Shown: positions 26,035 through 34,345 of the stretch, piece after piece
Layout: each line of letters opens with the position of its first letter
Position numbering within the stretch: the stretch's first letter is position 1
Assembly (NCBI GenBank): GCA_018524345.1
Contig: JADQAZ010000002.1
Location: 744,001 to 808,000 of the forward strand
Direction of reading: 5' to 3'
Length of the DNA stretch: 64,000 bases
Origin: Harenicola maris
Lineage (GTDB): Bacteria > Pseudomonadota > Alphaproteobacteria > Rhodobacterales > Rhodobacteraceae
The notes under the pieces: model-generated
The model's database searches: none
What the model was told of the DNA's origin: nothing
What the model saw: only the letters and a program-made list of their open reading frames with translations
Made by a program: the position numbers and the translations under genes

Positions 26035-26919
26035 GTGAGAACCCGAGCACCCAATGCCCCTGCCGCTGTTGCTTTTATGGTTGCTGCCAGTGCCTTTATC
26101 GCGGGGACGATGCTGGCGGCGAAACTGCTTGGCACCGACAGTTTGGGCCCGCCCCTGCATCCGCTGCAAATCAGTCACGGGCGGTTTCTATTCGCCTTTA
26201 TCGCTATTGCGACCACCGCCGCCGCGTTGCGGCCAAAGTTCGATCCGCCGAACTGGCGGCTGCATATGGGGCGGACCCTATGCGGGTGGAGCGGGGTGAC
26301 CTTGATGTTCGCCTCTGTCGCCTTCATCCCCCTGCCTGATGCGACGGCGATTTCCTTTTTGAACCCTGTCTTTGCCATGCTTTTGGCGATTCCCCTGCTT
26401 GGGGAGCGTGTCGGTCCTTGGCGGTGGGTGGCGGCGGTTCTGGCGGTGATCGGGGCGCTTGTGCTGATCCGTCCGGGGGCGGGGACCTTTCAGGCGGCGG
26501 CCCTTTTGGCCGTTGGGGCGGCGGTTTTGATGGGGCTTGAGCTGATCCTGATCAAAAAGCTCTCTGGCCGGGAAAACCCCCTGCAGATTTTGCTGACCAA
26601 CAACGCCATGGGCCTGACCATCGCCAGCATCGCGGTGCTCTTTGTCTTTGCTGCGCCGACGCCGATGCAATGGCTGGTTCTGGCGGCGCTCGGGTTTCTG
26701 ATGGCCTCGGCGCAGGCCTGTTTCGTCAATGCCATGGCCCGCGCGGATGCGAGCTTTGCCACGCCGTTTTCCTACCTGACCCTCGTGTTTGCGGGGGCCT
26801 ATGACATCGCGGTGTTTCAGGCCATTCCCGATTGGGTCTCGATCCTCGGGGCGGTGATCATCCTTGGCGGTGCGGCCCTGCTGGCATGGCGCGAGGGGGT
26901 GGCTCGCCGCCGCGCCTAG
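26035..26919 (+). CDS. DMT superfamily (EamA) transporter
   Basis: An inner-membrane transporter of 294 residues with about ten hydrophobic helices in two EamA repeats. The first repeat has GTMLAAKLLG and FLNPVFAMLLAIPLLGERVGPWRW, the classic end-of-repeat pattern; the second has ALLAVGAAVLMGLELILIKKL and LTLVFAGAYDIAVF. Members export amino acids or other metabolites; the substrate is not predictable. The start is a GTG at 26035. The stop shares CTAG with the convergent CoA-transferase gene. Confidence 0.9.
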   Translation: MRTRAPNAPAAVAFMVAASAFIAGTMLAAKLLGTDSLGPPLHPLQISHGRFLFAFIAIATTAAALRPKFDPPNWRLHMGRTLCGWSGVTLMFASVAFIPLPDATAISFLNPVFAMLLAIPLLGERVGPWRWVAAVLAVIGALVLIRPGAGTFQAAALLAVGAAVLMGLELILIKKLSGRENPLQILLTNNAMGLTIASIAVLFVFAAPTPMQWLVLAALGFLMASAQACFVNAMARADASFATPFSYLTLVFAGAYDIAVFQAIPDWVSILGAVIILGGAALLAWREGVARRRA

Positions 26920-28025
26920 GTCTTTGGCTTATGCAGCGGGGCGGAGCGGTCCAGCGCCAATTCCGCATCGGAGAATTTCCAAGGGCCGCGCAACCCGGGC
27001 ACGCCCTCTGGCGTGATCTGCATGCCGCGCGCTTTGATCTGCGGGTGCTCGAGCAGTTGCATGATGTCGTTGATCGGCCCCGCGGGCACGGTGGCCTCGG
27101 CAAGGGCGGAGAGGAGGTCGGCGCTTTGCCAATCTTCCATCGCCTGTGACAGGGCGACAGTCAGGGCATCGCGGTTTTCAACGCGGGCGGGATTGGTGGC
27201 AAAGCGCGGGTCAGTGGCAAGAGCCTCGATCCCCAGCACGCCGCAAAAGGCGCGGAACTGGCGGTCATTTCCCACGGCCACGATGATATGGCCATCGGCG
27301 CAGGGGAGCTCCTGATAGGGCGCGATATTGGGGTGGGCATTGCCGCGCCGCATCGGAGCGGTGCCGGTGGCAAGGGCGTTCATCGCCTGATTGGCCAGCA
27401 TCGCGGCAGAGCAATCCAGCAACGACATATCGATATGTTGCCCCCGCCCTGTGCGGCGGCGTTGCTCCAGCGCCGCAAGGATGCCGACGGTGCCGTAGAG
27501 GCCGGTGACGATATCGGTGACCGCCACGCCAACCTTTTGCGGCGGGCCGTCGGCCTCTCCGGTGATCGACATCAGGCCAGACATGCCCTGCAGCAAAAAG
27601 TCGTATCCCGCCTGATGGGCAAGGGGGCCGTCCTGACCAAAGCCGGTGATGGAGCAATAGATCAGGCCGGGGTTCAATTCGCACAGGCTGGCATAATCCA
27701 GCCCGTATTTCGCCAGCCCGCCGACCTTGAAGTTCTCGATAAACACATCCGCCTCGGCGACCAGTTCGCGGATGCGCGCCTGTCCCTCTGCCGTTTGGAA
27801 ATCAACGGTTTCAGAGGTTTTTCCCCGATTGGCGGCATAGAAATAGGCGGCGGTCTTGTCGCCGTCACGCTCGATAAACGGGGGGCCCCATGTGCGGGTG
27901 TCATCGCCGCTCGGGCTTTCGATCTTGCGGACCTCTGCCCCCAGATCGGCGAGGGACTGGCCGATCCACGGGCCAGCAAGGATCCGGGCGAGTTCTACGA
28001 CCTTGAGGCCATTGAGCGGTGTCAT
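26916..28025 (-). CDS. CaiB/BaiF (class III) CoA-transferase
   Basis: A family III CoA-transferase of 369 residues that moves CoA between carboxylic acids. It opens with LNGLKVVELARILAGPWIGQ and LADLGAEVRKIESP, continues with NRGKTSETVDF and AGYDFLLQGMSGLMSITGE, where the Asp after GY is the expected catalytic aspartate (about 156), and has the C-terminal PAGPINDIMQLLEHPQIKARGM. The ATG at 28025 is the start; the ATG 12 codons upstream adds nothing conserved. Substrate (oxalate, succinate, carnitine-like or other acids) cannot be told. It is divergent from lpxR. Confidence 0.92.
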   Translation of the reverse strand: MTPLNGLKVVELARILAGPWIGQSLADLGAEVRKIESPSGDDTRTWGPPFIERDGDKTAAYFYAANRGKTSETVDFQTAEGQARIRELVAEADVFIENFKVGGLAKYGLDYASLCELNPGLIYCSITGFGQDGPLAHQAGYDFLLQGMSGLMSITGEADGPPQKVGVAVTDIVTGLYGTVGILAALEQRRRTGRGQHIDMSLLDCSAAMLANQAMNALATGTAPMRRGNAHPNIAPYQELPCADGHIIVAVGNDRQFRAFCGVLGIEALATDPRFATNPARVENRDALTVALSQAMEDWQSADLLSALAEATVPAGPINDIMQLLEHPQIKARGMQITPEGVPGLRGPWKFSDAELALDRSAPLHKPKT

Positions 28026-28165
28026 ACGGGTGTTTCCCTGTGGGTGTCGCGCGCGCGGCACAGGCGGGGCGAAAACAGTTTGTTTACGCGCCGCCCTGTA
28101 GGCGCGGGCGGGGTTGCAGCGCTAGAAGGCGCATAAGGCGGGGGCCTGTCAACCGGAGTGTCCAT

Positions 28166-29092
28166 ATGTTGCGCGCTGCTATTTCCCTTTGTGCCGGGGT
28201 GTTTTGTGTCGTGGCCACTGCCATGCCCGCCGCGGCGAGCGACCGTGTCAGCCTTGGCTGGGGCCGGATGTTCACCAATGATACCCTGGGCGATGGGTAT
28301 GACCGTTGGCACACGGGGTCCTATACGCTATCTCATGTGCGCGGGCCGGAATGGGCGGGCGCCTTGCCGGGGGCGGCGGGGGTGCTGCTGGAATACCGCG
28401 CCCGGGCCGAGTTGATGACGCCCGCGAACCTGACTCGCGCCGCCGCAGGGGACCGCCGATTTGCCTCTGCCCTCAGCCTTGGGGTGCATACCCATTGGCA
28501 GAGCGGCGCTTATCAGATGCGGGCGGGGGGCGATCTGGTCTTTACCGGCCCGCAGACCGGCCTTGATAGCATTCAGGCCGATATCCATGATGCTTTGGGC
28601 GTGGCCGAACCCTCTGACGCGGTGCTGGCAAACCAGATCGGCAATGCGGTCTATCCCACCCTTGGCTTCGAGGCCGCGCATCAGCGCGAAGTGGGCGGCA
28701 ACGCCCGTTTGCGCTCCTTTATGGAGGTGCAGGCCGGGGCGGAGAGCTTTGTCCGTTTGGGGTTTGACCTGATCACAGGCACCTACGGGCACGGCGGGCT
28801 GTTGCTGCGCGACAGCACCACGGGGCAGCTCTATTCCGGCGTAAAGGGAGAGGCGCAGACGGGGATTTCCTTTGTGCTTGGCGCCGATGCGGCCAAGGTT
28901 TTTGACAGTGTCTATCTGCCAAGCTCTGACGGATATGAGCTGACCGACCTGCGCCTGCGGGCGCGGGCGGGGGCCGAGGCGCAGATCGGTTTTGCCACGG
29001 TTTTCTACGGTCTGACCTATCTGGGTGAGGAATTCGAGGCACAGCCCGAGGGGCAGCTTTTGGGCACCCTGCGTATCTCCGCAAGGTTCTAA
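28166..29092 (+). CDS. lpxR: Lipid A deacylase LpxR family protein
   Basis: A 308-residue outer-membrane beta-barrel enzyme (DUF2219) that removes the 3'-linked acyl chain group from lipid A in its characterised members. The signal peptide spans about 1-24 (ending AAA). The mature start carries GWGRMFTNDTLGDGYDRWHTGSY, with the Asn38-Asp39 pair and a later Thr that match the active-site region. GPQTGLDSIQADIHDALG (128-145) contains the expected histidine (141). The protein ends in the C-terminal Phe (RISARF) typical of outer-membrane barrels. Confidence 0.9.
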   Translation: MLRAAISLCAGVFCVVATAMPAAASDRVSLGWGRMFTNDTLGDGYDRWHTGSYTLSHVRGPEWAGALPGAAGVLLEYRARAELMTPANLTRAAAGDRRFASALSLGVHTHWQSGAYQMRAGGDLVFTGPQTGLDSIQADIHDALGVAEPSDAVLANQIGNAVYPTLGFEAAHQREVGGNARLRSFMEVQAGAESFVRLGFDLITGTYGHGGLLLRDSTTGQLYSGVKGEAQTGISFVLGADAAKVFDSVYLPSSDGYELTDLRLRARAGAEAQIGFATVFYGLTYLGEEFEAQPEGQLLGTLRISARF

Positions 29093-29112
29093 AGCGGAAC
29101 GAAATCCCAAAG

Positions 29113-29132
29113 GCGTGGCATTGCTGCCACGC
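29113..29132 (+). terminator. Hairpin after lpxR
   Basis: A perfect inverted repeat GCGTGGCA-TTGC-TGCCACGC lies 21 bases after the lpxR stop. There is no T-run, so it is a weak terminator candidate or an RNA-stabilising hairpin. Confidence 0.4.
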
Positions 29133-29225
29133 AGAGGCCACAGGAAACCCGATGCCCGCTTGCCCACGGGGCAGCGCGTGCTAAGCTGCGCGTAATAATA
29201 AATAAAATCGGGCAGGCATACGGAA

Positions 29226-30305
29226 ATGAAAGCGGGCTTTAGCGGCGCGTTTGTCATCTCCTGGTCGCAGACAGAAATCGACGGGTTAGGGGCTGCAGGG
29301 CCTCAGTCATTGTTGATCGGTGCGACTTGGCGCTGGAAGGGCGAGGCGGTTCGGGTCGATGGACCCGGCCATTTGGCCGTTCTGAGCGGTTCGCAAGAGG
29401 TGGCGGACTTACACTCCCGCGCGGCACGGAATGTGCAGCGCCTTATCGGCTCTCTCCCCGGGGTGCGGGGGCGGGTGATCACGCCGGATGTGGGCGGCGA
29501 TCCCCTGATGGAGCATTCCTTTACAGTCACAGACGGGCGCACAGCATGGCGCGGCACCCTGATCGAGGGCGCGGACGGCGGGCTGATCATGTTCACCGAC
29601 GGGGTGCCCCCCAAGGGGGCGGACCTGTGGATTGCGCGGGTGGAAACATCCTCCCGTGCGGCCAAGGCGGCGGCGCAGGCCGTGACGGCAGGGGGCGTGA
29701 TCTGTTTTACCGAAGGCACGCGGATTTCCACGCCGGATGGCGTGCGGCAGGTGCAGGACCTGCGTGAGGGCGATATGGTTCTGACAGCCGACAACGGGGC
29801 GCAGCCCCTTGTCTGGACGGGATCGCGCCGGATGTCGGGCGCGCGCCTGCGGGCTCTGCCGCATCTGCGGCCGATCCGCATACGCTCCGGCGTTTTGGGG
29901 CCGGATGTGCCCGATGGGGATTTGCTGGTCTCGCCCAGCCACCGCATGGTGGTGCGCGGCCCTGCGGCGCAGGCCCTGTTCGGCACGCCGGAGGTGTTGA
30001 TCCGTGCGCGCGACCTTGAGGGCGCGCCGGGGATTGGCACCGATCTGCGGCTGGCCGAGGCGACCTATGTGCATTTGATGCTGGACCAGCATCAGGTGCT
30101 GTTTGCCAATGGCGTGCAAAGCGAGAGCTTTCACCCCGCAGAGGCCGATCTGGCCAGTCTGTCAGAGGCGGACCGCGAGCGTTTGCTGGGCGAAATGCCC
30201 CAGCTTGAGCAGCAGCCCGAAAGCTATGGCGAGGCTGTGCGACGGGCCCTGACCGCGCCGGAGGCCGCGATTTTCCGCCATGACACCACACGGTTGGTGC
30301 ATTAA
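29226..30305 (+). CDS. Hint-domain (Hedgehog/intein type) protein
   Basis: A protein of 359 residues with no signal peptide. The N-terminal 155 residues are of unknown fold. From Cys160 a Hint module begins: GVICFTEGTRISTPDGVRQV (157-176), VQDLREGDMVLTADNG, LLVSPSHRMVVRG with His239, and YVHLMLDQHQVLFANG with His283 and His289. These are the Cys-1, block B and C-terminal landmarks of the Hint_2 family common in roseobacters. Self-cleavage between about 159 and 160 is possible but not shown by sequence. The domain is followed by only about 60 residues, so a classical splicing intein is unlikely. Not in an operon. Confidence 0.85.
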   Translation: MKAGFSGAFVISWSQTEIDGLGAAGPQSLLIGATWRWKGEAVRVDGPGHLAVLSGSQEVADLHSRAARNVQRLIGSLPGVRGRVITPDVGGDPLMEHSFTVTDGRTAWRGTLIEGADGGLIMFTDGVPPKGADLWIARVETSSRAAKAAAQAVTAGGVICFTEGTRISTPDGVRQVQDLREGDMVLTADNGAQPLVWTGSRRMSGARLRALPHLRPIRIRSGVLGPDVPDGDLLVSPSHRMVVRGPAAQALFGTPEVLIRARDLEGAPGIGTDLRLAEATYVHLMLDQHQVLFANGVQSESFHPAEADLASLSEADRERLLGEMPQLEQQPESYGEAVRRALTAPEAAIFRHDTTRLVH

Positions 30306-30361
30306 CCGCCCAAAACCCGCGGAAACGCGAAAAATAAGGCGCAGAATAGGGTTCGGGGCCG

Positions 30362-30389
30362 TTGACTCATCCCCGAACCCTGCTAAAAG
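30362..30389 (+). promoter_or_regulatory. Candidate sigma70-type promoter of rpsD
   Basis: TTGACT (30362-30367) and TAAAAG (30384-30389) with a 16-base spacer, the best -35 box seen in this window. It would give rpsD a long leader of about 150 bases that includes the palindromic element at 30483-30507. Confidence 0.5.
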
Positions 30390-30482
30390 CGCGGCTCTTG
30401 GTGTTGGTGGCCCCCGCAAGGGGATGCCCTGTCGCTCCGGCCAAATCCGGAGAGAGGACAACGCCCTTCACGCTATTGCGGC

Positions 30483-30507
30483 CCGAAAAACGGGAACCGG
30501 TTTTCGG
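30483..30507. repeat. Alphaproteobacterial-type palindromic repeat in the rpsD leader
   Basis: Inverted arms CCGAAAA (30483-30489) and TTTTCGG (30501-30507) enclose ACGGGAACCGG. The arrangement closely resembles the short palindromic unit (CCGAAAA, GGGAACCGG, TTTTCGG) dispersed in many Rhizobiales genomes. It falls in the transcribed leader 40 bases before the rpsD start, so it could fold in the mRNA. Confidence 0.6.
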
Positions 30508-30546
30508 ATCAAGCCGCAATGCATACACAAATGAAGGAGATCAGCC

Positions 30547-31167
30547 GTGACGAAGCGTACGACTGCCAAATACAAAATTGACCGCCGGATGGGCGAAAAC
30601 ATCTGGGGTCGCGCAAAATCCCCAGTTAACCGTCGTGAATATGGCCCCGGCCAGCACGGTCAGCGCCGCAAGCAGAAAATCTCTGACTTCGGTCTGCAGC
30701 TTCGCGCCAAGCAGAAGCTGAAAGGTTACTACGGCGACCTGACAGAAAAACAGTTCCGCCGCATCTTCGGCGAAGCCGAGCGTGTACGTGGCGATACAGG
30801 TGAAAACCTGATCGGTCTGCTGGAGCGCCGTTTGGACGCGCTGGTGTACCGCGCGAAATTCGTGCCCACAATCTTTGCCGCACGCCAGTTCGTGAACCAC
30901 GGCCACGTCACAGTGAATGGCCAAAAGGTTAACATCCCGTCCTACCGTGTGAAGGAAGGCGACGTGATCGAAGTGCGCGAAAAGTCCAAGCAGATGGGTC
31001 TTGTTCTTGAAGCCGTTGCTTTGGCCGAGCGCGAAGTGCCTGACTATATCGAGGCTGACCATTCCAAAATGAAAGCGACTTTCGTTCGCACTCCGGGTTT
31101 CGGCGATGTGCCTTATCCGGTTCAGATGGAGCCAAACCTCGTGATCGAATATTACGCACAGAACTAA
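30547..31167 (+). CDS. rpsD: 30S ribosomal protein S4
   Basis: S4 nucleates assembly of the small ribosomal subunit by binding the 5' domain of 16S rRNA. The 206-residue protein shows [29 protein letters not shown], and the S4 RNA-binding domain [34 protein letters not shown]. The start is a GTG at 30547 with AAGGAG upstream. Codon choice differs from neighbours in the way expected of a highly expressed gene. It is monocistronic with its own promoter and terminator. Confidence 0.98.
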   Translation: MTKRTTAKYKIDRRMGENIWGRAKSPVNRREYGPGQHGQRRKQKISDFGLQLRAKQKLKGYYGDLTEKQFRRIFGEAERVRGDTGENLIGLLERRLDALVYRAKFVPTIFAARQFVNHGHVTVNGQKVNIPSYRVKEGDVIEVREKSKQMGLVLEAVALAEREVPDYIEADHSKMKATFVRTPGFGDVPYPVQMEPNLVIEYYAQN

Positions 31168-31193
31168 ACAAGTTCTAAACGTCGAGATCGAAG

Positions 31194-31227
31194 CGCCGCT
31201 CCTGTCACATACAGGGGCGGCGTTTTT
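31194..31227 (+). terminator. Intrinsic terminator of rpsD
   Basis: A 12-base stem (31194-31205 with 31211-31222, one G-T pair), loop CACAT, followed by TTTTT (31223-31227). It starts 27 bases after the rpsD stop. Confidence 0.88.
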
Positions 31228-31290
31228 CGTTTGGGCGGCCCGATTGCCCCCGGACTTGCCAATCCACACCAGCCAGATAGAACCGAATAT

Positions 31291-32376
31291 ATGAGCGAGA
31301 TTACTCCACAGCCCGGTATCATGGACATCGCCCCCTATGTGGGCGGCAAATCATCTGCGCCCGGTGCGGCGAAGGTGGTGAAACTGTCTTCGAACGAGAA
31401 CCCCCACGGCCCCAGCCCCAAGGCGATCGAGGCCGCGGCGGCCTCTCTGGCGGACCTGAACCATTACCCCAGCACCGATCATTCCGCCCTGCGCGGCGCC
31501 ATTGGCGAGGTTCATGGGCTGGATCCGGCGCAGATCATCTGCGGCGCGGGGTCGGACGAGATTTTGCACCTGCTCAACATGGCCTATGCGGGGCTGGGGG
31601 ATGAGGTTGTGTACCCCGAGCACGGGTTCTTGATGTATGCCATCGGTGCCAAGGCCGCCGGGGCCACCCCCGTGGTCGCGCCGGAGCGCGAGCGGCGGGT
31701 GGATGTGGACGCCCTGCTTGCGGCCTGTAACGAGCGCACGCGCTTGGTGTTCATCGCCAATCCGGCGAACCCGACGGGCACCCATCTGGGCGGCAACGAG
31801 CTGTCGCGTCTGGCGGCGGGCCTGCCGCCGCGGGCGCTTTTGGTGCTGGACGGGGCCTATGCGGAATTCGAGCCGGGCTATGACGGCGGGGCCTCTTTGG
31901 TGGAAACGCGGGACAATGTGATCATGACGCGGACCTTCTCCAAGCTTTACGGGCTTGGTGGTTTACGCATCGGCTGGGCCTATGGCCCTGCCGAGGTGAT
32001 CGATGTTCTCAACCGTGTGCGCGGGCCTTTCAACCTGTCGGGCACGCAGCTGGCCGCCGGTGAGGCCGCTGTGCGCGACGAGGACTATGCCGCTTGGTGT
32101 CTGGCGCAGAACACCGAGGCGCGGGACTGGCTTGCCAAGGCCCTTGCCGGCATGGGCATTCCGTCCGATCCGAGCCATGCGAACTTTATCCTCGCCCGTT
32201 TTGCCAGCCCCGAGCAGGCCGATGCGGCCAATGCGGCGCTGATGGCCGAGGGGCTGATCGTGCGGCAGGTGGGGGGCTATGGCTTCCCCTCTGCCCTGCG
32301 GATCACCGTGGGCGATATGGAGACCTGCAAACATCTGGCCGAGGTTCTGCGCGGCTTTATGGAGGGGCAGGGATGA
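31291..32376 (+). CDS. hisC: Histidinol-phosphate aminotransferase
   Basis: A PLP-dependent class I/II aminotransferase of 361 residues converting imidazole-acetol phosphate to histidinol phosphate; many homologues also transaminate aromatic keto acids. The PLP lysine is in [17 protein letters not shown], with [12 protein letters not shown] and [12 protein letters not shown] before it and a C-terminal [10 protein letters not shown]. The ATG at 31291 begins the family-typical [18 protein letters not shown]. It is coupled by ATGA to the prephenate dehydrogenase gene, so the operon may serve tyrosine synthesis as well as histidine. Confidence 0.94.
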   Translation: MSEITPQPGIMDIAPYVGGKSSAPGAAKVVKLSSNENPHGPSPKAIEAAAASLADLNHYPSTDHSALRGAIGEVHGLDPAQIICGAGSDEILHLLNMAYAGLGDEVVYPEHGFLMYAIGAKAAGATPVVAPERERRVDVDALLAACNERTRLVFIANPANPTGTHLGGNELSRLAAGLPPRALLVLDGAYAEFEPGYDGGASLVETRDNVIMTRTFSKLYGLGGLRIGWAYGPAEVIDVLNRVRGPFNLSGTQLAAGEAAVRDEDYAAWCLAQNTEARDWLAKALAGMGIPSDPSHANFILARFASPEQADAANAALMAEGLIVRQVGGYGFPSALRITVGDMETCKHLAEVLRGFMEGQG

Positions 32377-33302
32377 GCCAGCTTTACAAGCGCGTGGCCT
32401 TTATCGGCCTTGGGCTGATTGCCTCTTCGATGATCCATGCGATCCGGCGCCATGGGCTGGCTGCAGAGATCACCGGCACGGCGCGCTCCGCCGAAACGCG
32501 GGCCATCGCGGTGGAGGACAAGCTCTGCGATATCGTCACCGAAACCGCGGCAGAGGCCGTTGCGGGCGCCGATCTGGTGGTGCTCTGTGTGCCGATCGGG
32601 GCCATGGGCGCGGTGGCCGAGGAGATCGGCCCGCATCTGGCCCCCGGTGCGACGGTGACGGATGTCGGCTCGGTCAAGCGCGCGGTGATCGAGGCGGTCA
32701 CCCCGCATCTGCCCGCCCATGTGCATTTCGTGCCCGGCCACCCGATTGCGGGGACGGAACATTCCGGCCCGCGCTCCGGCTTTGCCGAGCTGTTCGAGAA
32801 CCGCTATCTGCTCTTGGTGCCCGACGCGGGAACAGACCGCGCCGCCGTGGCGCGCCTGCGGGCGTTCTGGGAGGGGATGGGCGCTTTGGTTGAGGAAATG
32901 GACGCAGATCACCATGATCTGGTCTTGGTCGTGACCTCCCACGCGCCGCATTTGATCGCCTATACCATGGTGGGTGTGGCCGATGATCTGGGGCGGGTGA
33001 CGGACAGCGAGGTGATCAAATACTCCGCTGCCGGTTTCCGCGATTTCACGCGGATCGCCGCCAGTGACCCGACCATGTGGCGCGATGTTTTCCTGAACAA
33101 CAAAGAGGCGACGCTGGAAATTCTGGGGCGTTTCACCGAGGAATTGTTTGCCCTGCAGCGGGCCATTCGCACGGGCGATGGGGCGATGCTGCATGACTAT
33201 TTCACCCGCACCCGCGCCATTCGCCGCGGCATTGTCGAGGCGGGTCAGGATACGGCGGCGCCGGATTTTGGGCGTGCTGCGGTCAAGGGGCCAGCGGAAT
33301 GA
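32373..33302 (+). CDS. tyrC: Prephenate/arogenate dehydrogenase family protein
   Basis: A 309-residue NAD(P)-dependent dehydrogenase of tyrosine synthesis that oxidatively decarboxylates prephenate and/or arogenate. The Rossmann loop is [13 protein letters not shown] (about 8-20); catalytic landmarks are [26 protein letters not shown] and the helix [16 protein letters not shown]. The start at 32373 overlaps hisC; the longer frame lies inside hisC. Its stop overlaps the next gene by ATGA. Whether prephenate or arogenate is preferred cannot be read from the sequence. Confidence 0.93.
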   Translation: MSQLYKRVAFIGLGLIASSMIHAIRRHGLAAEITGTARSAETRAIAVEDKLCDIVTETAAEAVAGADLVVLCVPIGAMGAVAEEIGPHLAPGATVTDVGSVKRAVIEAVTPHLPAHVHFVPGHPIAGTEHSGPRSGFAELFENRYLLLVPDAGTDRAAVARLRAFWEGMGALVEEMDADHHDLVLVVTSHAPHLIAYTMVGVADDLGRVTDSEVIKYSAAGFRDFTRIAASDPTMWRDVFLNNKEATLEILGRFTEELFALQRAIRTGDGAMLHDYFTRTRAIRRGIVEAGQDTAAPDFGRAAVKGPAE

Positions 33303-34339
33303 AACGGCTTGGGGCTGTGATAACGGCGGCCCTTTTGGCCTTGGGCGGCGCGGCCATGGCCGAGGCCCCCGAGGCCTCAAAGCGTCCTGCGCTGCGCGGC
33401 GGGGAGACCCTTGTGGTGGCCCTGCTCAGCGCGGAGCATCGGCCCAAGGCGCGGCCTGTTCCAGCGGCGCTGAAATCGCCCGGGCGGCCAAGGGCGCGGC
33501 CCCTGTCGCGGCCCATTCCCGTTGCGGTGCAGGAGGGCAAAGAGGCCCCGAAGATGGATGGGCGGATGCGCGATCTGGCGGCTGGGGTTTTTGTCGGGCG
33601 GGCGCCTGGCGCCGCTGTGGGCGAGATGCCAAAGCTGGCGCTGGCGCGGCCTGCAAAGCGGCCTCCAGCGGCCTTGGAAGACACGAAAACCGTGCGGCTT
33701 TTCTTTGCCGCCGCGGGCCCGCGTCCCAGCACCCGGCCCGAGGATATGGCCCGCATCATCAAGGCGATCGAGGCGCAGCGCAAGGTGACCCCCGTCGAGG
33801 TGCGCTTTACCCGCAAGGGCAGCATCTGCGGCGAGAGGTCGATCAAGGGCAAATCGGTAAAACCGATTGCGGGCAAGCTGCGGGGCTGCGGTGTGGCGGA
33901 TCCTGTGCGGATCACCTCGGTGCAGGGCGTGGCCCTGTCGACGCCTGCGGTGATGGACTGCGGCACGGCCAAGGCGCTGGACAGCTGGGTGCGTAAGGGG
34001 CTGAAGCCCGCCTTTGGCCGCAAGGGCGGCGGGGTCGAGAAGATCAAGGTTGCGGCGCATTATTCTTGCCGCACGCGCAACAACAAGAAGGGCGCGAAGA
34101 TATCGGAGCATGGCAAGGGCCGTGCGATTGATATTTCGGGGATCTACCTAAAGAACGGCACCCTTGTGACGGTGCTGAAACACTGGCGGTCAAAGGCCTA
34201 TAGCGCCGCGTTGAAACAGGCGCATAAGGCGGCCTGCGGCCCCTTTGGTACGGTTCTTGGCCCCAATGCGGACCGCTATCATCAGGATCATTTCCATTTC
34301 GATACAGCGCGTTACCGGTCGGGCAGCTACTGCCGCTAG
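33299..34339 (+). CDS. Extensin-like C-terminal domain protein, exported
   Basis: A protein of 346 residues with a signal peptide (about 1-21, AAMAEA). A basic, proline/arginine-rich low-complexity region (about 25-150) precedes the extensin-like C-terminal domain: ICGERSIKGKSVKPI, VMDCGTAKALDSWV, AAHYSCRTRNNKKGAKISEHGKGRAIDISG and the terminal YHQDHFHFDTAR. The conserved H, D and HxH residues resemble a metal-dependent peptidase fold of the peptidoglycan type. The start overlaps tyrC by ATGA, an odd pairing of a cell-envelope protein with aromatic amino acid synthesis. Confidence 0.9.
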   Translation: MKRLGAVITAALLALGGAAMAEAPEASKRPALRGGETLVVALLSAEHRPKARPVPAALKSPGRPRARPLSRPIPVAVQEGKEAPKMDGRMRDLAAGVFVGRAPGAAVGEMPKLALARPAKRPPAALEDTKTVRLFFAAAGPRPSTRPEDMARIIKAIEAQRKVTPVEVRFTRKGSICGERSIKGKSVKPIAGKLRGCGVADPVRITSVQGVALSTPAVMDCGTAKALDSWVRKGLKPAFGRKGGGVEKIKVAAHYSCRTRNNKKGAKISEHGKGRAIDISGIYLKNGTLVTVLKHWRSKAYSAALKQAHKAACGPFGTVLGPNADRYHQDHFHFDTARYRSGSYCR

Positions 34340-34345
34340 GCGCGG

